Assembly (NCBI RefSeq): GCF_037176765.1
Contig: NC_090026.1
Location: forward strand, 59,649,252-59,713,251
Direction of reading: 5' to 3'
DNA: 64,000 nucleotides
Origin: Anolis sagrei
Lineage: Eukaryota > Chordata > Lepidosauria > Squamata > Anolidae
In this document: positions 61,322 through 64,000 of the stretch, one piece after another
How positions within the stretch are numbered: the stretch's first letter is position 1
How the letters are laid out: each line of letters begins with the position of its first letter
Notes under the pieces: model-generated
What the model was told of the DNA's origin: nothing
Seen by the model: only the letters and a program-made list of their open reading frames with translations
Database searches by the model: none
Program-made: the position numbers and the translations under genes

Positions 61322-61706
61322 TTAAACTATTTACATTTGACAAATGATCAGCTTCTATGAGCACGCGTCCATTTCAGGAAAGCTTTAATGTCATACATAT
61401 TTGGGTTCTAAAAGTACACACATTTCTCTAGTATCTTTTGCCTTTCGCAGCCTTTTTTTAGTCCTGAAATTCATCATCTCCTTTTTTTCTCCTTCACACA
61501 CACACAACCTAGGAATTGAATGAATGAATCTGATAAAAATCAATATAAGCCTAAAAATGTATATGCTATAACTTTTGTCAGTCCTTAAGGCTACAGTTTT
61601 ACAGCGGAGCTATCACTTTGAAATTAGATAGCTTTTGCTATGAAAAGAAAAGTTGGTAGTTATGGTGAATGATTATTCATTTTGAATTCCCTGGGCAAAA
61701 TGCTTC

Positions 61707-62339
61707 TGTCAGGCCTTGGGAGAAAGGTTTACTCCCTTCGTCTGTGAGCTTTTCAGATTCCTTTGGAAAACAGTCTGACACCTGCTAAAGTTAATGAGGA
61801 GTCAGATAAGCAGAGTCAGCGGCTGGAGATTAGCCAGAATCGACAAGAGGCTCAATGTTTACGTAGATCTGAAAGAATTCATCAATTAAAGTCAAAGTCT
61901 GGGGGAAAGCGAAACCAGTTTTTGGGATTTAAGGTTTGTCTGTAGAAAATCTCGTCAGATCAGGCATAGTTTAGAAACCAAGTATAAGCCTCATGGAATC
62001 CCTGTTCAAGTGGTCTTGTCTTCATGGATTTTTCTAACTTTATAAGGTGACCAGCAGCTTCTGGTCTGTTCTTGTTTTTTGTTTTATTCCTGTCTGGGTA
62101 TCATTGCCTTGGGATTATAATTTCATGGTTTTTGGACATTGTTTTTGATTGCAACATTTGGACACTGTTTTATCTGGCTGCCTTTAAATGCCTTATTGCT
62201 TTTGGGAACCTTATCTATCCTTATGAACATTTATTTCTACTGGCCTTTTTGCTAAGCTTTAATAAAAAGGATTGTTTCTTTACTCAACGTGTGGTGTGTT
62301 TATAGTCAGAGGGGCTAGTTCCTGTTCTGGAGTGCAACA
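61707..62339 (+). mobile_element. LTR fossil, probably a solo LTR
   Basis: Starts TGTCAGGCCTTGGG and ends GGAGTGCAACA, with an AATAAA at about 62262. 633 bp. No target duplication was identified and no internal genes adjoin. The family is unresolved. In SDHA intron 7. Confidence 0.5.
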
Positions 62340-62830
62340 GTGGCCTCTTACCAACCTGCCCGATCACTAAGATCTTCTGGAGAGACCCTTCTCTCGTTGC
62401 TACGACCATCACAAATAGTTGGCGGGGACGAGAGAGAGAGCCTTCTTGGTAGCCGCCCTGGCCCATTGGAACTCCCATCCCATTGAGATTAAAACTGCCC
62501 CTTACCTATTATCTTTCAAGAACCGGTTGAAGACCAACCTGTTCAAGCAAGCTTTTGATGAATGAATTCAATTGCTAACAACAGCAAGGTCGATTTGCAC
62601 TGAGGTTAGCAAAATATACTATTTAATTGATGAGTCTCCACAATAATTGTAATTGGTTTCAAATGTTTTTAATGCTTAATATTTATTTATAGCTTATTTT
62701 TGGACATTATTATGTTTTGTGTGATTCTTGTCTTGTATTTGATGTTAAATGTGCTTTGCTTTCTATTGTATTATGCTGTGAGCTGCTTTGGGTCCCATTA
62801 GGGAGAAAAGGTGAATTTATTATCATTATT
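62340..62830 (+). mobile_element. L2-like LINE 3' part, diverged
   Basis: The plus strand retains the L2 tail (LEELPSH- and NRLKTNLFKQAFDE-like) and a 3' end GTGAGCTGCTTTGGGTCCC with ATTATT. Directly abuts the LTR. Confidence 0.6.
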
Positions 62831-62929
62831 ATTTTGAAAGGACATTCAGTATCAAATTGGAATCCCATGTCAGGAAACTGTATATGGTCAAAGAAGCTTT
62901 AAGAGTTGTTTCTCTTAAAAATATTTTCA

Positions 62930-63180
62930 CATAATAATAATAATAATACTTTATTTATATACTGCTTTATCTTCCCGAAGGGACTCAGAGCAGTTCCCAG
63001 GTAACATCACAAAACATACAAAGTAAAACGACATAACCATAAGATTAACAAAACAATATAAGCATAAAAATTGTCGCCATAACACAGATATATTAAAAGT
63101 AATCCTGCCTGTTCAAGGCAATTTAAAAATTTAAAAGGCTGGGCCAAGATTTGTGCACATGAGATGTTGTAGTAGAGCCT
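62930..63180 (-). mobile_element. L2-type 3' end
   Basis: (AATA)n, TTTATTTATATACTGCTTTA and GAAGGGACTCAGAGCAGTTC are the complement of the L2-type terminus. Non-coding. Confidence 0.65.
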
Positions 63181-63188
63181 GTAAGTAA

Positions 63189-64000
63189 TGTTGCAAGCAG
63201 TAGTACGGGTGCCAGAAGGGGAAAAAGGGGTACTCATGAGCAGGAGTCAGATGAGGAACAACAAAGGAAAAGGATCCGGGATATACTTATGGCACCTACC
63301 AATGAGGACTCATTTGAGGGGTTCTCTGGAGATGAAGGGTCAATGAGTAAGGGAGAGGAAGGAGATACAATGGATGGGAATAGGAGAACAAAGAGTGTTA
63401 CTCAGGAGCAAGAATCGGATGAGGAGCGACAGAGGAAGAGGATCCGGGATATACTTACTGCTCCCACATATGAAGGATCATTTGTGGGTTTCTCTGGGAG
63501 TGATTGGTCAGGGAGTGTTGAAGATGGGGATGACACATTGGATTGGACTAAGGTAAAGGAGGTACAAATTGTATGTGCGGAGCCAATACCTAGTGATACA
63601 TTTGTAGGGTTCTCTGGTAACGAGGACTGGCAATCGGGGAATACATTTGAGTCTTGGGGGGGATCTAAGTCAGAAGATGGAGAAGTTGGAGAGATGGGAG
63701 TAGGAATTCACGTGTGGAATCAAGAACAGCTGCAAGGGATAACGACGGGGTCAGCTCATCTTCTGATGATGATGTGTAAGATAAAAGTAGACTCTGAAAT
63801 GGGGAATCTTTGCAGAAGGCAAGGTGTTGGTTTATGTTGGTGCATTGGGTACTTGTCACTGCCTGTTTCATGTTAGCATTGGGTCCTGGATCTACAGGTT
63901 ACTACTTCTGTTCATGTGTGCTTTCGACTTGGCTTGGGTTCTCGTGAGTGTGGATTTCCCCCTTCCTTGACTTTGGATCAGTTTGACTACAACGCTGCCT
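63189..64000 (+). mobile_element. LTR fossil, related to 34174-35311, runs off the edge
   Basis: Begins TGTTGCAAGCAG and shares blocks with the solo LTR at 34174 (GAGGAACAACARAGRAAR, GATCCGGRATATACTTATGG). It contains two or three repeats of a segment ending in TTTGTGGGTTTCTCTGGG. Whether a whole element or a solo LTR lies beyond 64000 cannot be seen. Confidence 0.65.

Overview
The window is nuclear DNA of a squamate reptile, most likely an iguanian lizard of the Anolis/Sceloporus kind. The evidence is spliced vertebrate genes with CpG-island promoters, set in a dense mixture of elements typical of lizard genomes: Sauria-type tRNA SINEs, CR1 and L2 LINEs, Penelope-like elements with GIY-YIG endonuclease remnants, Helitrons ending in CTAG, a SPIN-like hAT transposon and several LTR fossils. 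The species call is inference from repeat content.

Three host genes lie in tandem, all on the minus strand. From left to right: (1) CHMP5, an ESCRT-III subunit, of which exons 1-3 are present (9373 down to 753) and the rest lies off the left edge. (2) FH, mitochondrial fumarase, complete in ten exons (39197 down to 14672), giving a predicted 501-residue protein with every splice junction in frame. (3) SDHA, the flavoprotein of succinate dehydrogenase, of which exons 8-15 are present (61296 down to 47629) and exons 1-7 lie off the right edge. SDHA makes fumarate and FH hydrates it to malate, so two consecutive TCA-cycle enzymes are direct neighbours here, about 8.4 kb apart. In human, as far as I recall, CHMP5, FH and SDHA lie on 9p, 1q and 5p.

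Layout: 1-9304 holds CHMP5 introns filled with L2, CR1, Penelope-like and SINE copies, a 181-bp tandem array and a Helitron 3' end. 9040-9560 is the CHMP5 CpG promoter. 9575-14670 is a repeat-rich spacer with no third gene. 14672-39197 is FH; its 9.2-kb intron 1 carries a solo LTR, hAT MITEs and a Helitron with nested L2 copies. 39000-39460 is the FH CpG promoter. 39460-47628 is a spacer with L2 copies and a LINE split by an L2. 47629-64000 is SDHA with repeat-filled introns, ending in an LTR that runs off the edge.

No RNA genes other than SINE heads, and no CRISPR arrays, were seen. The main points of interest are the SDHA-FH linkage, a methionine at the FH exon 1/2 junction that could start a cytosolic isoform, recurrent inverted pairs of Penelope-like ends, a Helitron and a SPIN-like hAT that share an interior, and families of inverted-terminal elements that carry internal minisatellites.
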